Counted from the stretch's first letter, positions 11,477 through 23,836 are shown. The stretch: DNA of 64,000 bases from Astragalus membranaceus (GCA_039519185.1 CM076847.1:89500360-89564359); one strand, 5' to 3'. Numbers and translations are program-made. The notes: generated by a model from the sequence alone, not told the origin.

Positions 11477-13823
11477 GGCAGTTTTTTTTTACCCCCCTTA
11501 TTAGACCACATACCCCCATTTTACCATAACTCCCCAAAAGACCCCTAATTTTTCGTTAAAAAAAATATTTTTTTTTAAAATTTCCGAAAAATTACACATA
11601 TTTCCGGAAGGCAGAAATATGTGTATTTCCGGAAATTTAAAAAAAAAATTTAAATTAAAAAAAAATTACGCGAAATAATTAAATGTAACGAAACTCGCTA
11701 AACTAGTAAACAATAATAATACATTATCAATACAGTAAAAAGACAAAAAATAATACAACTAAATGTCCAAAAGCTGTAAAGCAGCCAACAGACTATCATA
11801 GACATCCCCAGGAATGCCGTCGACTGCCAAAAGACTATCATAGACATCCTGGACATGCCTAGCTGCTCTCTCCATCCTGGACTCTAAGGGAAGTGGACCA
11901 ACATCCTCAGGTGCATCCTCTGGAGGCGAAGGCGGAGCTGGAGGTGAAGGCGGAGCCGGAGTCAGGCGGGGAATGGACACCTGCAAGTACCATGGTAGGT
12001 ACTCGTCATCACAAGCACCCTGGACGGGTGTCCGTCGACCGCTGTCCGTGAAAGCCCGCGCTGGGGACTGATAGAACATCAGCTGATGTACTATGAACTC
12101 CGTAGATGGTGGGCCCGAAATAGGTGGATCAGGAATCTGCTAGACATATCCAAACCGCCAACGGACCCTGTCTGGCATATAAGGCACAGCCACATCCCCC
12201 CACACAAGTCAACCTCTGAATAATGAAATGTTGTGAAACCCGAGGTACTGTCTGTGGTCGTCCCAGGGGCTCCATATAACCTGCTCCCTCTGCAAGTCAT
12301 CCAGCAGCTGCCGAAACTCCGGAAGCTTGATACTATCGCACTTCATGTTCACCCACCTACTGCAACGTGGAAGTTCACTGGCACCGAAGTCTTTCCGTGC
12401 CACGATGGTGGGGAAATACTCATATATCCAGCACTAAAATAATTAAAAAAAATAAATAAGTAATTATATAAATAAAAGTAATTAAAAAGAAATAAAAATA
12501 ATTAATTAATTAATTAATTACATGTAGCAGAGAAGCGTATCCGCCAATCTGCGACGTCTCCCAGTAACAAGCATCATTCAGCTGCTCGTACAGAATAGCT
12601 AGAGCAGCTGGACCCCAAGCACACTGGCCACACAGGTCAAAGTCAAAAATAAGAGTCACCCACTTGACAAGGACAGATGTGTAACTCTTGTCGGCAAAAA
12701 TGGTGTTGGCCAACAAGTGTAGCAGATAGCACTGTGTCCCCTGATCAAGAAGGTCGCGCTCCATGTTCTATGTGTATGCGACCGTCAAGAAAGAAAATCG
12801 GAATGCCGGTCCCCTGTTGAACTGACACTCTGCCCAGCAGGCTGTGTGGTCTATATGCCCAACAGGTCAACTCCAGCCCGAATAGCATCGGCAGTGTCAA
12901 AATGTGGCCGATGCGCCAACGGTGTGCCAGTGAATGACAAGTGGAGCAACGCGGACACGTCGTCCAACGTCACTATCATCTCCCCCCACGGCATGTGGAA
13001 TGAGCTGGTCTCAGAATGCCACCTCTCCACAAAAGCTGATATGAGCTCGTGGTATATGTGGGTGGTGCTGCCGAGGTCTCATCTTCAGTATCTTCCCCCC
13101 ATGAGAAGCAACTTTAATCTTACCCCGGTCCTGTAAAAAAATAAAAGTAATTAATAAATTATTAAAAGTAATTAATTGTTAAAAAATAAACAAATTATTA
13201 AAAGTATTACCTCTCCCGTCTATAGTAGTCTGTGGACGCAGTGGACATGCAACCGGTGTAATAAAACCTGCTCAGCAGCCTCATCATCATGCTGAGCAAC
13301 CTCAGCCTCGGCCTGGTCATCTCCATGCATGACGTCCGGCTCAGCAGGCTCGTGATAATAATGCTCCTGCTCCTGCTGCTGCTCTCGCTCTCGGACATGC
13401 CTCTGACGCTCAGACGCGTGTCCGGCCTGTTTAGTCCTCAATCTGAACCTGGTCCTACTGCTAGAAGGACTCTGCTCATCTCCTCATCCTGCTCCTGAAT
13501 GCTCGCCTCGCTCTATGTTTTCTGTTCTGGTTGCCACTGAAAAAGCAAAAAAAATTAATTAAAAGGAAATTGCAAAAAAAAAAATCCGGAAATACCATTT
13601 TTTACGGTATTAACCTTCCGAAAATACCGTAATTTGACGTATTTCCGGAAATCTTTCCGGAAATACGTCTATTTCCGAGAAGTTTAGGGAAAAAAACTTA
13701 CTTTTTTCGAAAATATGATGGAATGAGGAATGAATTCGTTTTTTAACATTTTTAGGGGTATTTTGGTCCGTTTGGTCAATTTGGGGGGGTACGGGGTACA
13801 ATGGGGGGTACAAAAAAACTTCC
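11477..13823 (-). mobile_element. MULE-like element carrying a plant-mobile-domain gene
   Basis: The ends GGCAGTTTTTTTTTACCCCC and the complement of 13750-13823 (GGAAGTTTTTTTGTACCCCC) form imperfect TIRs of about 75 bp with two ACCCCC blocks. CTCTATTTA is perfectly duplicated at 11468-11476 and 13824-13832, a 9-bp target duplication characteristic of Mutator-like elements. Subterminal TTTCCGGAAATA palindromes occur on both sides (11600-11640 and 13580-13680). The only gene inside is a decayed PMD (MAIN/MAIL-like) gene; no MuDR transposase is visible, so mobility was probably supplied in trans or the PMD protein itself is linked to transposition. Confidence 0.85.
11759..13505 (-). pseudogene. 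Plant mobile domain (PMD, MAIN/MAIL1-like) pseudogene
   Basis: Minus-strand segments read in order as a PMD protein: a charged N-terminus (13441-13220); ELISAFVERWHSETSSFHMP then WGEMIVTLDDVSALLHL (about 13050-12945), the signature 'WRPETxTFHxPxGExTxTLxDV'; LLDQGTQCYLLHLLANTIFA (12764-12510) followed by the CAWGPAALAILYEQL and QIGGYASLLH motifs; WIYEYFPTI to QVIWSPW (12436-12209); then VPYMPDRVRWRFGYV and a proline-rich tail (12079-11759). The family includes Arabidopsis MAIN and MAIL1, which work with PP7-like phosphatase in gene and TE silencing, and many TE-borne paralogues. In-frame stops and frame changes (for example near 12200 and 12130) break it. Some interruptions may be introns. Confidence 0.75.
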
Positions 13824-14119
13824 CTCTATTTATGATTGAGTGAAATTTATGTAGGTACCACCACTTTGAAAGTAGGCCCCACTAAATTAGTGGCACCTAT
13901 ATGAATTTCACTCAATCAAAAAGAGAGTATTTGTAGCAGAGCGTTAAAGTGAGTGTTGCTAGCGTTCCTTTTCCATGATTTGTTCACTATGATGCCTCAC
14001 TTAGTTTTCAACCTCACGCTGCCTTGGGTTGGCCCATAATGCTAATTGCTAATTGCTAATTGCTAATTGTCTTAAGAATTCGACCCATAAGGATCTTTTT
14101 GTTATTACTTATTAGTACT

Positions 14120-14537
14120 CACTAGTACAATAATGACACAAAATTGGGGATTTTATCGGTTTTGGTGAAAACCAGTATTATAAGTAAATACAGTGACAAC
14201 TTTGCAAATTAGCGCCTAACTTTTAACACCGATTCTACTAATAATCGGTGTCTCGCCCATTTAATGAGCGGGTACCTTGGGGCCAGCTAAGTGTTTTTCC
14301 ACCACCAAATGCGCATCCACGCTCTCATCAAATACTCATCTCCATGCAATTCTTCATATTTCCTGTAATCTATCAATTTTTTCTTCAACTACCTCAACTC
14401 AAAAAATTAATAGTTTAACTTGACTTCTTAACATTCCATAATTCTCTTATGCTCTTTTCCCTTTCTTTCACAGTTCCCTTCCCTTTCTAAATTCTTCCTA
14501 GCATGATATCTCACTTTACCCTCCTTTTAAACTTGCA
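14120..14537 (+). other. Possible CACTA left end
   Basis: CACTAGTACAATAATG at 14120 resembles the terminus of plant CACTA elements, and the following 150 bp hold short ATCGGT inverted motifs. No matching right end (CTAGTG) was found, and a copia element has inserted 420 bp inside, so this is only a candidate. Confidence 0.3.
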
Positions 14538-14542
14538 ATGAC

Positions 14543-15861
14543 TGTTAAATTTTTGCTCACTTTCTATATTGAATTTGCAGGAGGGTGTACCATAACACTG
14601 AGGGGGGGTGTAGCTTGTAAAGCCCAGCTTTTACTTACAGCCCAGCCCAATGATGCAGATGGTGCAGAGATGATCAAACAATCGTTTTTGTTGCTCCCTG
14701 CGCACCCGAACCCGGTTGAGTAATTGCAACACGCGGGTCGTCCTTGACTCGAGGTATATATGCTGTGTTTATTCTCTCTTCTCAGAATAATCAAGAAACC
14801 CTAGCTCTCTTTCTTGATTCTCCGTTTTCTTCTTCTCTCTTCTCTCACTCGAACCTTGCTGCACCGTAGCTCTCACCACCGGTGATTGAAGCTGCGGTTC
14901 AGCTTGATTTCTGGTCAATGATGATCTCTGGTGATGATGAAACAAAACCCTCTTTGGTTTTGCTCTGAATCAAGACGCTGAGACCACAATCTCCTCTTCT
15001 CACTTCGCGATGAACAGCAAACCCTAGTTTGCTCAGATCTGCTTGATTTCTTTGATCAAGCTTGTGATTCACCTTCGCTAAGGTAGAACCACTTCTTCTT
15101 TTACAGATTCTCTTGTTTTCCTTGTTGATTTGACACTGTTTGCAGAAACCCTAATTTCTGCACTTTGCTTTGCAGGTGAAGAACTCAAACTGAGGCTTTC
15201 AGAGTATACGCAAGGTAAATCTCACACCACTGTGCCTTTTGATTTTCCTTTGTCTGGTCAGAACCTGAAACCCTGATTACTGTTGTTCTTCTTTGCATGA
15301 ACTGATGAGTTTCACCCTTGAAACTCAGTCAAGAATCCTTCTATCACTTGCACCTTCAAGATTTCTTCCTTCAGGTAACTAGAGAACCTCTTCTGACCTT
15401 TTGCTCCTTATCTTTCTTGGTTTAAGTCACATAAACCCTAATTTCTAACACTGTTTCTATTTAATCTTGCTAGGTACAAACACTCACTGAATGTACACAA
15501 AGAACTCAGAATTTGTGGTAGAAGAAGATAGATGCATACGAAAGAAAAGTATATGATTGATAGACTAGAGCACAGGAAAATTTAAACTGTAAAAATTCTT
15601 TTTCATTCATTGTAAGTTGTATGTACATATGTATGCTTTATATAGCTTTCTCTGGAAAAGATATAGCTGTTAGAGGTTGGTTGTTACTAGTTTAACAACC
15701 AAGGTTTGTTACATAACAAACTTGAATAGACTTTTAGGTTAGTTATAACCAATTTGAATATTCTGTTATGTTAGTTAACAAGGCAGCCAAACAGCTTCTT
15801 ATTTAAAATAGCCAACGGCTATATATTTAAATTAAAGTAGGTTTTGATTATAAACTCAATA
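14543..15861 (-). repeat. Copia 3' LTR
   Basis: 1319 bp, virtually identical to 20365-21683. On the minus strand a TATA box (GCTATATAAAGC, about 15635-15647) lies roughly 220 bp from the LTR start, giving a short U3 and a long U5 of about 1 kb. Confidence 0.95.
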
Positions 15862-15875
15862 CCCTACCTTAATCA
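15862..15875 (-). other. Polypurine tract of the copia element
   Basis: Minus-strand AAGGTAGGG abuts the 3' LTR start (TATTGAG), as expected for plus-strand DNA priming. Confidence 0.6.
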
Positions 15876-16049
15876 AAACATACCTAAGTTAAAGTAGACA
15901 ACCCTACCTTAACCTAGACTAGAGCTAAACTTAGAACAAACAGCATAGGCAACTTAGAACACAGGACAACCCCCTGGAAGGTTTAAAAACAATAATAGTC
16001 TAAGACAAGCCCTTAGACAATAGCTATAGGTCATTCCTTTCTTAGGGAC

Positions 16050-19000
16050 TTAGAAAGAAATCACATTTAGTTGCCTTCTAAGTTTAGCAAAACCTTCACC
16101 TTTAAGAGCCTTGGTGAATATGTCAGCCACCTGATCATTTGTTGAGCAGTAGTCCAATACTAGAACACCCTTAGCAACTTGTTCCCTAATGTAGTGGAAC
16201 TTAGTTTCTATGTGTTTAGTTCTTCCATGTGATATTGGATTTTTGGCTAAGTTAATAGCTGACTTATTATCCATAAACAGTGTTATAGGATTAGTTAACT
16301 CCACACATATTTCCTTAAGCAAGGTTTCTAACCAGGCTGCTTGGGTGGCAGCATGACATGCAGAAATGTATTCTGCTTCACATGATGACAGTGCCACAGT
16401 GGCCTGTTTCTTAGAGCTCCAGGAGACAGCAGCCCCTTGAAATAGGAACACATAGCCACTTGTGCTTCTTCTGTCAACCTTGTCTCCACACCAATCTGAG
16501 TCACAGTAGCCAACCAGCTTGTTATTACCTGTAGACCTGCCATTTGGAAAAAACAGACCATAGTTAGTGGTACCTTTTATATACCTTAGGATGCGCTTTG
16601 CAGCATTCAAATGAATCTGCAAAGGGCTGTTCATAAATCTACTGGTTACACCAGTAGCATAAAGTATATCAGGTCTACTGTGACACAAGTATCTCAGTGA
16701 CCCAATAATTTGTCTATAGAGAGTTGCATCAACTTTAGTAGCCTCTTCCTCTTCTATCTTAGTCAAGTTTCCTTCAGCTGGATTAATTGCAGGATTGCAA
16801 TTGTCCAGTTCAAACCTTTTTAAGACCTCATTGGCATATTTTTGCTGATGCAATATTATTCCTTCATTTACTCTTAGGAACTCCAACCCTAGAAAGTAGG
16901 TTAGTTTTCCCAAATCTGTCATTTCAAATTCTTCTTTCATAGAAGATTTGAAATTTTCTATCTCTTTAGCACAACTACCAGTCACAAGTAGGTCATCCAC
17001 ATAAAGACATACAATCAGCAAGTAGGAGTTTATGTCACCTTTGACATAGACTCCATACTCTGTTGTACATCTAGCAAAACCATTTTGAGTAAAGAACCCA
17101 TCTATCCTCTTATTCCAGGCCCTTGGAGCCTGTTTAAGTCCATAGAGGGCCTTATGTAAGAGATACACATAGTTTTCCTTGCCTTTTTCAATAAACCCAG
17201 GAGGCTGATTGATGTAAACAATTTCCTCCAAGGGTCCATTTAAAAAGGCAGATTTCACATCTAGATGGTACATGTCCCAACTTCTGCTACAGGCTAGTGC
17301 TGTCACTAGCCTGATAGTCTCATGTCTAGCAACAGGGGCAAAAACTTCTGTGAAGTCAATGCCTTGTTTCTGTTGGAAGCCACGTGCCACCAGCCTTGCC
17401 TTGTATTTAACTATGTTTCCATTAGGATCAAGCTTTAGTTTAAAAATCCATTTAACACTAATAGCTCTCTTTCCATTAGGCAACTTAGTTAAAGTCCAAG
17501 TTTTATTTTTTTCAATAGATTTCAGTTCCTCTAGCATAGCCACTTTCCACTCCTTGTTTTTTTGAGCTTCAGCATAGTCTAGAGGTTCAGAATCTGCCAC
17601 CATAGCAAAATGGATGATATCTCCATCATCATCCACCTCATTATCCCTTACTAGGTCATAATCAGCCAACCTACTAGGTAGATTTCTGACTCTAGCAGGT
17701 CTAATAGGATTATTAGCACCACCAGTTTCCTGTTGAGCTATCTCAGGTGAGTTTGGCTCAACAGCATGTTCCTCAATTTGAACATCACCTTCAATAGGCT
17801 CATCATCACTTTCATCATCATCAATTCCTTGATGATGTTCTGGTAACTCAGTGTTACCTTCATCAATAACATTTGAATCAGTGGAGCTTGCTTGCTCCTT
17901 CTTATTCCAATCCCAAGCCTCATCCTCAAGTATAGTAACATCCCTAGATATTTCTAACTTACCTGTTAAAGGATCAACTAACCTATAAGCACCAGTAGGG
18001 TGATATCCAACTAGTACCATAGGCTTACTCTTGTCCTCTAACTTCTTTCTCTTAGGATCAGGAATGTGTCCATAGGTTAGTGATCCAAATACCCTTAGAT
18101 GTGTGACACTGGGCTTATCCCCAGTCCACATTTCCTCAGGTACCTTATCATCTAAGCCTCTAGTAGGACATCTGTTTAGTAGATAAACAGCAGTGGATAC
18201 TGCTTCACCCCATAGGTCTTTTGGAAGGGATTTTAACTTCATCATGCTTCTGGCCATGTCCAGAATTGTTCTGTTCCTTCTCTCTGCCACTCCATTGTGT
18301 TGTGGAGTGTAGGGAGAAGTAACCTCATGAACAATTCCATGACTTGTACAGAAGGTTTCAAAATCTTTTGAAGTAAACTCTCCTCCTCCATCTGACCTAA
18401 GGATCTTAAGCATGTTACCACTTTGTTTTTCTACTAAGGCTTTAAATTCCTTGAATTTAATTAAAGCCTCATCTTTTGTCTTAATCAGGTAGACCCAAAT
18501 CTTCCTTGAAAACTCATCAATAAAGGATAAAAAATACTTGTTCCCCCCTTTTGAAATCACATCAAATGGGCCACATATGTCTGTGTAAACAACCTGTAGG
18601 AGATGTTTAGACCTTAGTTTTAAATCTGTCTTGAACATCTTCCTGGGTTGTTTACCCAACAGACAAGTGGTGCATACACTATTAGGTTTCTCAATCTTAG
18701 GTAAACCTTCCACTAGGCCTTTAGAGCTAAGATTAAGAAGACTCTTATAGTTTAAATGCCCATACCTCCTATGCCATAGAACACTTTCAAAATCAGTGGT
18801 AGCACTAAGGCATTCTGCCTCTATAGTGCTAATACTGGTTTTAAAAGTCCTGTTCTTAGCTAATTGAGATGTTAAAATCAGTTTGTTTTTCTTATCAAAA
18901 ATCTTAAGTTTCAGGTCTTTCATAATGACTGAAAATCCTCCCTCTATAAGTTGCCCTAGACTAATTAGGTTGCAGCTCATACCTGGAACATAGTAGACAT

Positions 19001-20252
19001 TATGAATTGTGACTACCTGACCATCTTCTTTCTTTAGCAGTATGTTTCCCATACCTGTAGCTTGTAGTGACCTATCATTTGCACATCTGATAGTAGTCCT
19101 CTTGTTAGGGTTGAAATCTACTAGCCAATCTTTATTTCCTGTAAGATGGTTAGAACAAGCAGAATCCAAATACCATATTTCTGTAATACAGCTCCCATCA
19201 CTCTTAGTAACCACTAGTGCAATATAGTCCTTACATTTCTTAAGTTCAGTATTGGTTACCTTAGTTTCTGCCCTAGGTCTAGGTTTAGAGTTATCACTTA
19301 TAGCACTAAACACGACTGGACTGTCAGAATCAGAACCCTCTGTTGCAACATTAGCTTCTACTTCTGATTTAGACTTATTCCTGGTTGGGCATTCAGTAGC
19401 ATAATGCCCAAATTTATCACATCTATAGCATTGAACTTTTGATTTATCCTTTTTCTTAGAATCACCCTTATTCTTAGAATTAGGTTTAGATTTAGGCTTA
19501 TTTTTGTTAGAGCTAGGTTTAGAGGAAGACTTACTGTTGCCAGGCTTTGAGCCTTTCTTACCTTTGCCTTTTGTGAAGAAGGCAGTGTCTTCATCATCAC
19601 TGTCTCCATTTAGCAGATTCAGCCGTATTTCTTTGGCTTCTAATCTGCTTTGCAGCTGCTCAACCTTTAAGTCCTCAACATTTAGGGTGTCTTCAAGGCT
19701 GTTCACTGCAACATAATATTTCTTAGTTAGTGATCTCAAGATTTTCCTACAAATCTCTTCATCAGTAAAGGTATGACCATTTAGGGTCATGGCATTGGTA
19801 ATTTTCTTTACACGACCACAGTAGGTCACAACATCCTCATCACTTTTCATCCTTAAGGATTCAAACTGAGCCCTAAGAGCTTCCAGCTTTTCCTTCTTAG
19901 CCTCAGTTGAACCATTGTAGTAGGAATCAAGAGTATCCCAAGCTTGCTTGGCACTCTCAATTCCCCTAACTCTATCAAAATTACTATCATCTAATCCTAT
20001 ATGAATTAGATGTAGTGCTTTCCAGTCTTTCTGGGTTTCTTCTTCAAATTTTGCATCATCTTCTGCAGTAGCAGGTGCTGTCACTGGTGTCACACCATCT
20101 CTGACAACCTTTAGTACTCCCTGGCAGCCAAAAACTGCCTTCATTTGGTGGCACCATCTGTCCCAATTCTTTCCATTTAGGATGGGAATTTGAGCCCCAA
20201 AACTAGGATGTGTTTGCATATCTTTAGACATATTAAAACTGGAACACTTCAC
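16050..20252 (-). CDS. Copia gag-pol polyprotein, intact frame
   Basis: A single 1400-codon frame with the Ty1/copia order gag, protease, integrase, reverse transcriptase, RNase H. Gag (UBN2-type) covers about residues 15-215, with the zinc knuckle [14 protein letters not shown] at 275-288. The protease active site is DSAC at 363-366. Integrase has the HHCC residues H494, H499, C527, C530 and the catalytic triad D558, D621, E657 (D-62-D-35-E). Reverse transcriptase has YVDD at 1084-1087, and the RNase H part holds the CDSDWCGD motif near 1280. Translation may start at the first Met or at Met8 ([11 protein letters not shown]), which better matches family N-termini. No stop or frameshift is seen, so the element may still be autonomous; expression cannot be judged from sequence. 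Confidence 0.95.
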   Translation of the reverse strand: MKCSSFNMSKDMQTHPSFGAQIPILNGKNWDRWCHQMKAVFGCQGVLKVVRDGVTPVTAPATAEDDAKFEEETQKDWKALHLIHIGLDDSNFDRVRGIESAKQAWDTLDSYYNGSTEAKKEKLEALRAQFESLRMKSDEDVVTYCGRVKKITNAMTLNGHTFTDEEICRKILRSLTKKYYVAVNSLEDTLNVEDLKVEQLQSRLEAKEIRLNLLNGDSDDEDTAFFTKGKGKKGSKPGNSKSSSKPSSNKNKPKSKPNSKNKGDSKKKDKSKVQCYRCDKFGHYATECPTRNKSKSEVEANVATEGSDSDSPVVFSAISDNSKPRPRAETKVTNTELKKCKDYIALVVTKSDGSCITEIWYLDSACSNHLTGNKDWLVDFNPNKRTTIRCANDRSLQATGMGNILLKKEDGQVVTIHNVYYVPGMSCNLISLGQLIEGGFSVIMKDLKLKIFDKKNKLILTSQLAKNRTFKTSISTIEAECLSATTDFESVLWHRRYGHLNYKSLLNLSSKGLVEGLPKIEKPNSVCTTCLLGKQPRKMFKTDLKLRSKHLLQVVYTDICGPFDVISKGGNKYFLSFIDEFSRKIWVYLIKTKDEALIKFKEFKALVEKQSGNMLKILRSDGGGEFTSKDFETFCTSHGIVHEVTSPYTPQHNGVAERRNRTILDMARSMMKLKSLPKDLWGEAVSTAVYLLNRCPTRGLDDKVPEEMWTGDKPSVTHLRVFGSLTYGHIPDPKRKKLEDKSKPMVLVGYHPTGAYRLVDPLTGKLEISRDVTILEDEAWDWNKKEQASSTDSNVIDEGNTELPEHHQGIDDDESDDEPIEGDVQIEEHAVEPNSPEIAQQETGGANNPIRPARVRNLPSRLADYDLVRDNEVDDDGDIIHFAMVADSEPLDYAEAQKNKEWKVAMLEELKSIEKNKTWTLTKLPNGKRAISVKWIFKLKLDPNGNIVKYKARLVARGFQQKQGIDFTEVFAPVARHETIRLVTALACSRSWDMYHLDVKSAFLNGPLEEIVYINQPPGFIEKGKENYVYLLHKALYGLKQAPRAWNKRIDGFFTQNGFARCTTEYGVYVKGDINSYLLIVCLYVDDLLVTGSCAKEIENFKSSMKEEFEMTDLGKLTYFLGLEFLRVNEGIILHQQKYANEVLKRFELDNCNPAINPAEGNLTKIEEEEATKVDATLYRQIIGSLRYLCHSRPDILYATGVTSRFMNSPLQIHLNAAKRILRYIKGTTNYGLFFPNGRSTGNNKLVGYCDSDWCGDKVDRRSTSGYVFLFQGAAVSWSSKKQATVALSSCEAEYISACHAATQAAWLETLLKEICVELTNPITLFMDNKSAINLAKNPISHGRTKHIETKFHYIREQVAKGVLVLDYCSTNDQVADIFTKALKGEGFAKLRRQLNVISF

Positions 20253-20349
20253 ACACAGTTAGATTTTTCAAACAATATAGAAAGAAACTTTAAAGAAAAC
20301 ACAAGAATTGAGTAGAGATTAGAGTATATGCCCTGGATCGTTTATAGTA

Positions 20350-20364
20350 GCTCTGTGTATACCA
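20350..20364 (-). other. Primer-binding site of the copia element
   Basis: Immediately after the 5' LTR the minus strand reads TGGTATACACAGAGC, close to the TGGTATCAGAGC complement of initiator tRNA-Met used by most plant copia elements, with a small insertion. Confidence 0.65.
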
Positions 20365-21683
20365 TGTTAAATTTTTGCTCACTTTCTATATTGAATTTGC
20401 AGGAGGGTGTACCATAACACTGAGGGGGGGTGTAGCTTGTAAAGCCCAGCTTTTACTTACAGCCCAGCCCAATGATGCAGATGGTGCAGAGATGATCAAA
20501 CAATCGTTTTTGTTGCTCCCTGCGCACCCGAACCCGGTTGAGTAATTGCAACACGCGGGTCGTCCTTGACCCGAGGTATATATGCTGTGTTTATTCTCTC
20601 TTCTCAGAATAATCAAGAAACCCTAGCTCTCTTTCTTGATTCTCCGTTTTCTTCTTCTCTCTTCTCTCACTCGAACCTTGCTGCACCGTAGCTCTCACCA
20701 CCGGTGATTGAAGCTGCGGTTCAGCTTGATTTCTGGTCAATGATGATCTCTGGTGATGATGAAACAAAACCCTCTTTGGTTTTGCTCTGAATCAAGACGC
20801 TGAGACCACAATCTCCTCTTCTCACTTCGCGATGAACAGCAAACCCTAGTTTGCTCAGATCTGCTTGATTTCTTTGATCAAGCTTGTGATTCACCTTCGC
20901 TAAGGTAGAACCACTTCTTCTTTTACAGATTCTCTTGTTTTCCTTGTTGATTTGACACTGTTTGCAGAAACCCTAATTTCTGCACTTTGCTTTGCAGGTG
21001 AAGAACTCAAACTGAGGCTTTCAGAGTATACGCAAGGTAAATCTCACACCACTGTGCCTTTTGATTTTCCTTTGTCTGGTCAGAACCTGAAACCCTGATT
21101 ACTGTTGTTCTTCTTTGTATGAACTGATGAGTTTCACCCTTGAAACTCAGTCAAGAATCCTTCTATCACTTGCACCTTCAAGATTTCTTCCTTCAGGTAA
21201 CTAGAGAACCTCTTCTGACCTTTTGCTCCTTATCTTTCTTGGTTTAAGTCACATAAACCCTAATTTCTAACACTGTTTCTATTTAATCTTGCTAGGTACA
21301 AACACTCACTGAATGTACACAAAGAACTCAGAATTTGTGGTAGAAGAAGATAGATGCATACGAAAGAAAAGTATATGATTGATAGACTAGAGCACAGGAA
21401 AATTTAAACTGTAAAAATTCTTTTTCATTCATTGTAAGTTGTATGTACATATGTATGCTTTATATAGCTTTCTCTGGAAAAGATATAGCTGTTAGAGGTT
21501 GGTTGTTACTAGTTTAACAACCAAGGTTTGTTACATAACAAACTTGAATAGACTTTTAGGTTAGTTATAACCAATTTGAATATTCTGTTATGTTAGTTAA
21601 CAAGGCAGCCAAACAGCTTCTTATTTAAAATAGCCAACGGCTATATATTTAAATTAAAGTAGGTTTTGATTATAAACTCAATA
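20365..21683 (-). repeat. Copia 5' LTR
   Basis: 1319 bp, partner of 14543-15861. The plus strand of the same LTR contains a TATATA, a CT-rich leader and splice-like AG/GT sites, so antisense transcription is conceivable. Confidence 0.95.
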
Positions 21684-22930
21684 ATGACACGGGTTGGGAA
21701 GAAAACATGAGGGACAAGACTCTATCACATGTGGGCATGACACGAGTGGCAACATCGATACTGAAATGACTATTTCTGACTCTGAAGGACAACACCATCG
21801 TCGGGATGGGTTGGCAGCTATGAAGCCTGGATACCGGATTCGATACGGGATACGACACGATACAGATATGGGGATACGGGAAAATTTTGAAAATCAAGAT
21901 ACGACACGGCTCGGATACTTTAATAAAAAATTAAATTAAAATTTAAATATATAAAAACATAACTAAAAATAAAATAGAATAGAAACACAAATAGAAAAAA
22001 ACAAAGATCAAAAACTGAAATATTGCATTTTATAGCTATGAAAAAAATGCCCAAATAGATAAAAAAAAATCACACAAAATATATGGATGAAAGGAAGAGG
22101 ACAACCGACACACCTAAATATGAGTGACTAGTCATAAAAAGTAATGGTGGACAAGTAACTGAGCCACCCGAAATCGTATAATACGAATAGTCAGTGGCAG
22201 AAATAGATGACTTTTTATAGACTAAGATATTCATATTAGTACGTAATTGGTCAATAAAACATAAGCATATCATTAGTCAATATATATTCATCACATTGTA
22301 GAAATAAATACTTGTGATCTTATCAAGTAGAGATAGTTACGTATATTTATCCCACTCATATTACAATGTATTATTTCTTCTATTATATTATTACGAAAAA
22401 ACATATAATTTTGTCTTTTAGTTATTGAGGTATTAAAGTGTATCATATATGAGTGACAATCATGTGCTTAGTTGGTAAGAGGTATCGAAAAAGTATCTGA
22501 GAAGTATCCTTAGTTGGTAAGAAGTATCAAAGATGTATCTGAAAAGTATCGAGTCAAATATTTTTTAAAAAGAATTAAAAAATTATTAGATACTCTTTGG
22601 GTACGAATCAGGAAGTATCGGGTGCGTATCGGTATCAGATACGTATCCGACACGGGTACGTCTCCATTTTTGAAGTATCGGGGTTTCATAGGTTGGCAGA
22701 GTTGGAAAATATGTTGAGGTATTTTAATAGCTGAATTTAATGAAATGCTTTATATTTCTTCTTGCTAAAATGGAACTTTATTTCGCATTTTATTTTATAT
22801 TTTATTATAATAGGAACAACTGCATTCTAAAAACATTGAGCTTAAAAAGCAAATGGATATGGAGAAATTGGACTCGGAAAGTTCAACATCTAAAAGTTTC
22901 ATGGAGTATGTTGAATCGCATAGAAGATGA
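21684..22930 (+). pseudogene. Unidentified coding-like segment split by a hAT element
   Basis: One frame runs from the copia target site (HGLGRKHEGQDSITCGHDTS, then GNIDTEMTISDSEGQ) to the hAT insertion at 21818 and resumes after 22691 with ELENM. A second open block near 22815-22910 (EQLHSKNIELKKQMDMEKLD) looks like a charged coiled coil. I do not recognise the gene. It may be another fragment captured by a transposon, possibly the candidate CACTA starting at 14120. Confidence 0.35.
21818..22691. mobile_element. Non-autonomous hAT element
   Basis: Ends are CTATGAAGC and its inverse GTTTCATAG, flanked by a perfect 8-bp duplication GTTGGCAG (21810-21817 and 22692-22699). Subterminal regions contain many GATACG and CGTATC units in both orientations, usual for this hAT-MITE type. 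No transposase coding; 874 bp. Confidence 0.88.
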
Positions 22931-23836
22931 GGAGGTTATGGAAGTTTTGAAGAAGATATATGCTTTGTGGATGGATTTAAGTGAGAAGGCTCATATGCTT
23001 CATATTGTTTTGAGAATATCTTGCAATGTTTATAGCAATATGGTACAATTTAAGTCCCTACATTTCAATTATTTTGTATATCATGAGTATAAGTATTTTA
23101 ACACCGTAGAATCCGTGTATTTGTGTGCATATTTTGATGCCACAATTGATGTATATTTTGGGGCATCAATTGTGAGAAGAGAGAAACACAACAAGAATTC
23201 CGTAGCTTTCCGAGGGAAAAATCCCTCGCAAAAGCACGAAAATCCGTCGCTAATACGCATTTTCGACGGACAAAATTCGGTCGGGAAAACGCTCCTCGCA
23301 GACGATTTCCGAGGGAATTTTCCCTCGCAAACGCTTCCGTCGCAAATCCCTCGCAAACTCCGTCGCAAATATCCCTCGCAAATTCCGTTGAATATCCGTC
23401 GCAAATCCCTCGCAAATATCCGTCGCAAATCCCTCGCAAATATATCATAAAACACAAGTGCTTCAGATATATCATAAAACACTAGCAGTAAAGGCTGATA
23501 TGTTTGTGTTGATAATAAACCATCTAGAAAAATATAAAGATAATATAACACACCAACAGACCAATTCAAACCTAATTTCAAGCATTCTATTTCAAGCCCA
23601 ATTTAATCAAAACTAGAAACTAAAACTTTGCAATTTAGTAATATCCACTCTACACTTTCATCCGCACATCAATCACCATTTCAAGCCTTCAACTACATCA
23701 TAAGCCATTAGATTTTTGAGTTGCTAAACACCATATACCAATACATTTCTTTGATAATTCAAACACTAATACATGCTAAACACTAAACAAAGTTTCTGTG
23801 GTTGTTTTATTTAAAAAGGAAATATATTTTGGTCAC

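Larger units (their letters stand above)
11425..13968. mobile_element. MITE split by a later MULE insertion
   Basis: The segments 11425-11476 and 13824-13968 join into a foldback element of about 190 bp once the inner MULE and its duplication are removed. The left arm runs from GGAACATGCTAGCAAC to GAAATTTATGTAGGT; the right arm is its inverted repeat ending GTTGCTAGCGTTCC. TTTCCATGATT flanks both sides (11414-11424 and 13970-13980), consistent with a target duplication of 9-11 bp. The superfamily is not certain. Confidence 0.75.
14543..21683 (-). mobile_element. Complete young Ty1/copia retrotransposon
   Basis: Two LTRs of exactly 1319 bp bound a 4.5-kb interior, with ATGAC duplicated at 14538-14542 and 21684-21688. 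The internal gene lies on the minus strand, so the 5' LTR is at 20365-21683. I saw only two mismatches between the LTRs (near 14751 and 15296 versus their partners), implying a very recent insertion. Read in element orientation the LTR begins TATTGAG and ends TTTAACA, an unusual TA...CA ending. Confidence 0.93.

Noticed and set aside
14564..14794. 76-codon frame in the copia LTR, repeated at 20386-20616
   Set aside because: It is in the U5 part of the LTR and duplicated only because LTRs are identical; no protein similarity recognised.
23081..23581. Minus-strand frame of 166 codons with repeated LRRIFARD units
   Set aside because: It reads through CACTA subterminal repeats; the peptide repeat is only the DNA repeat translated.
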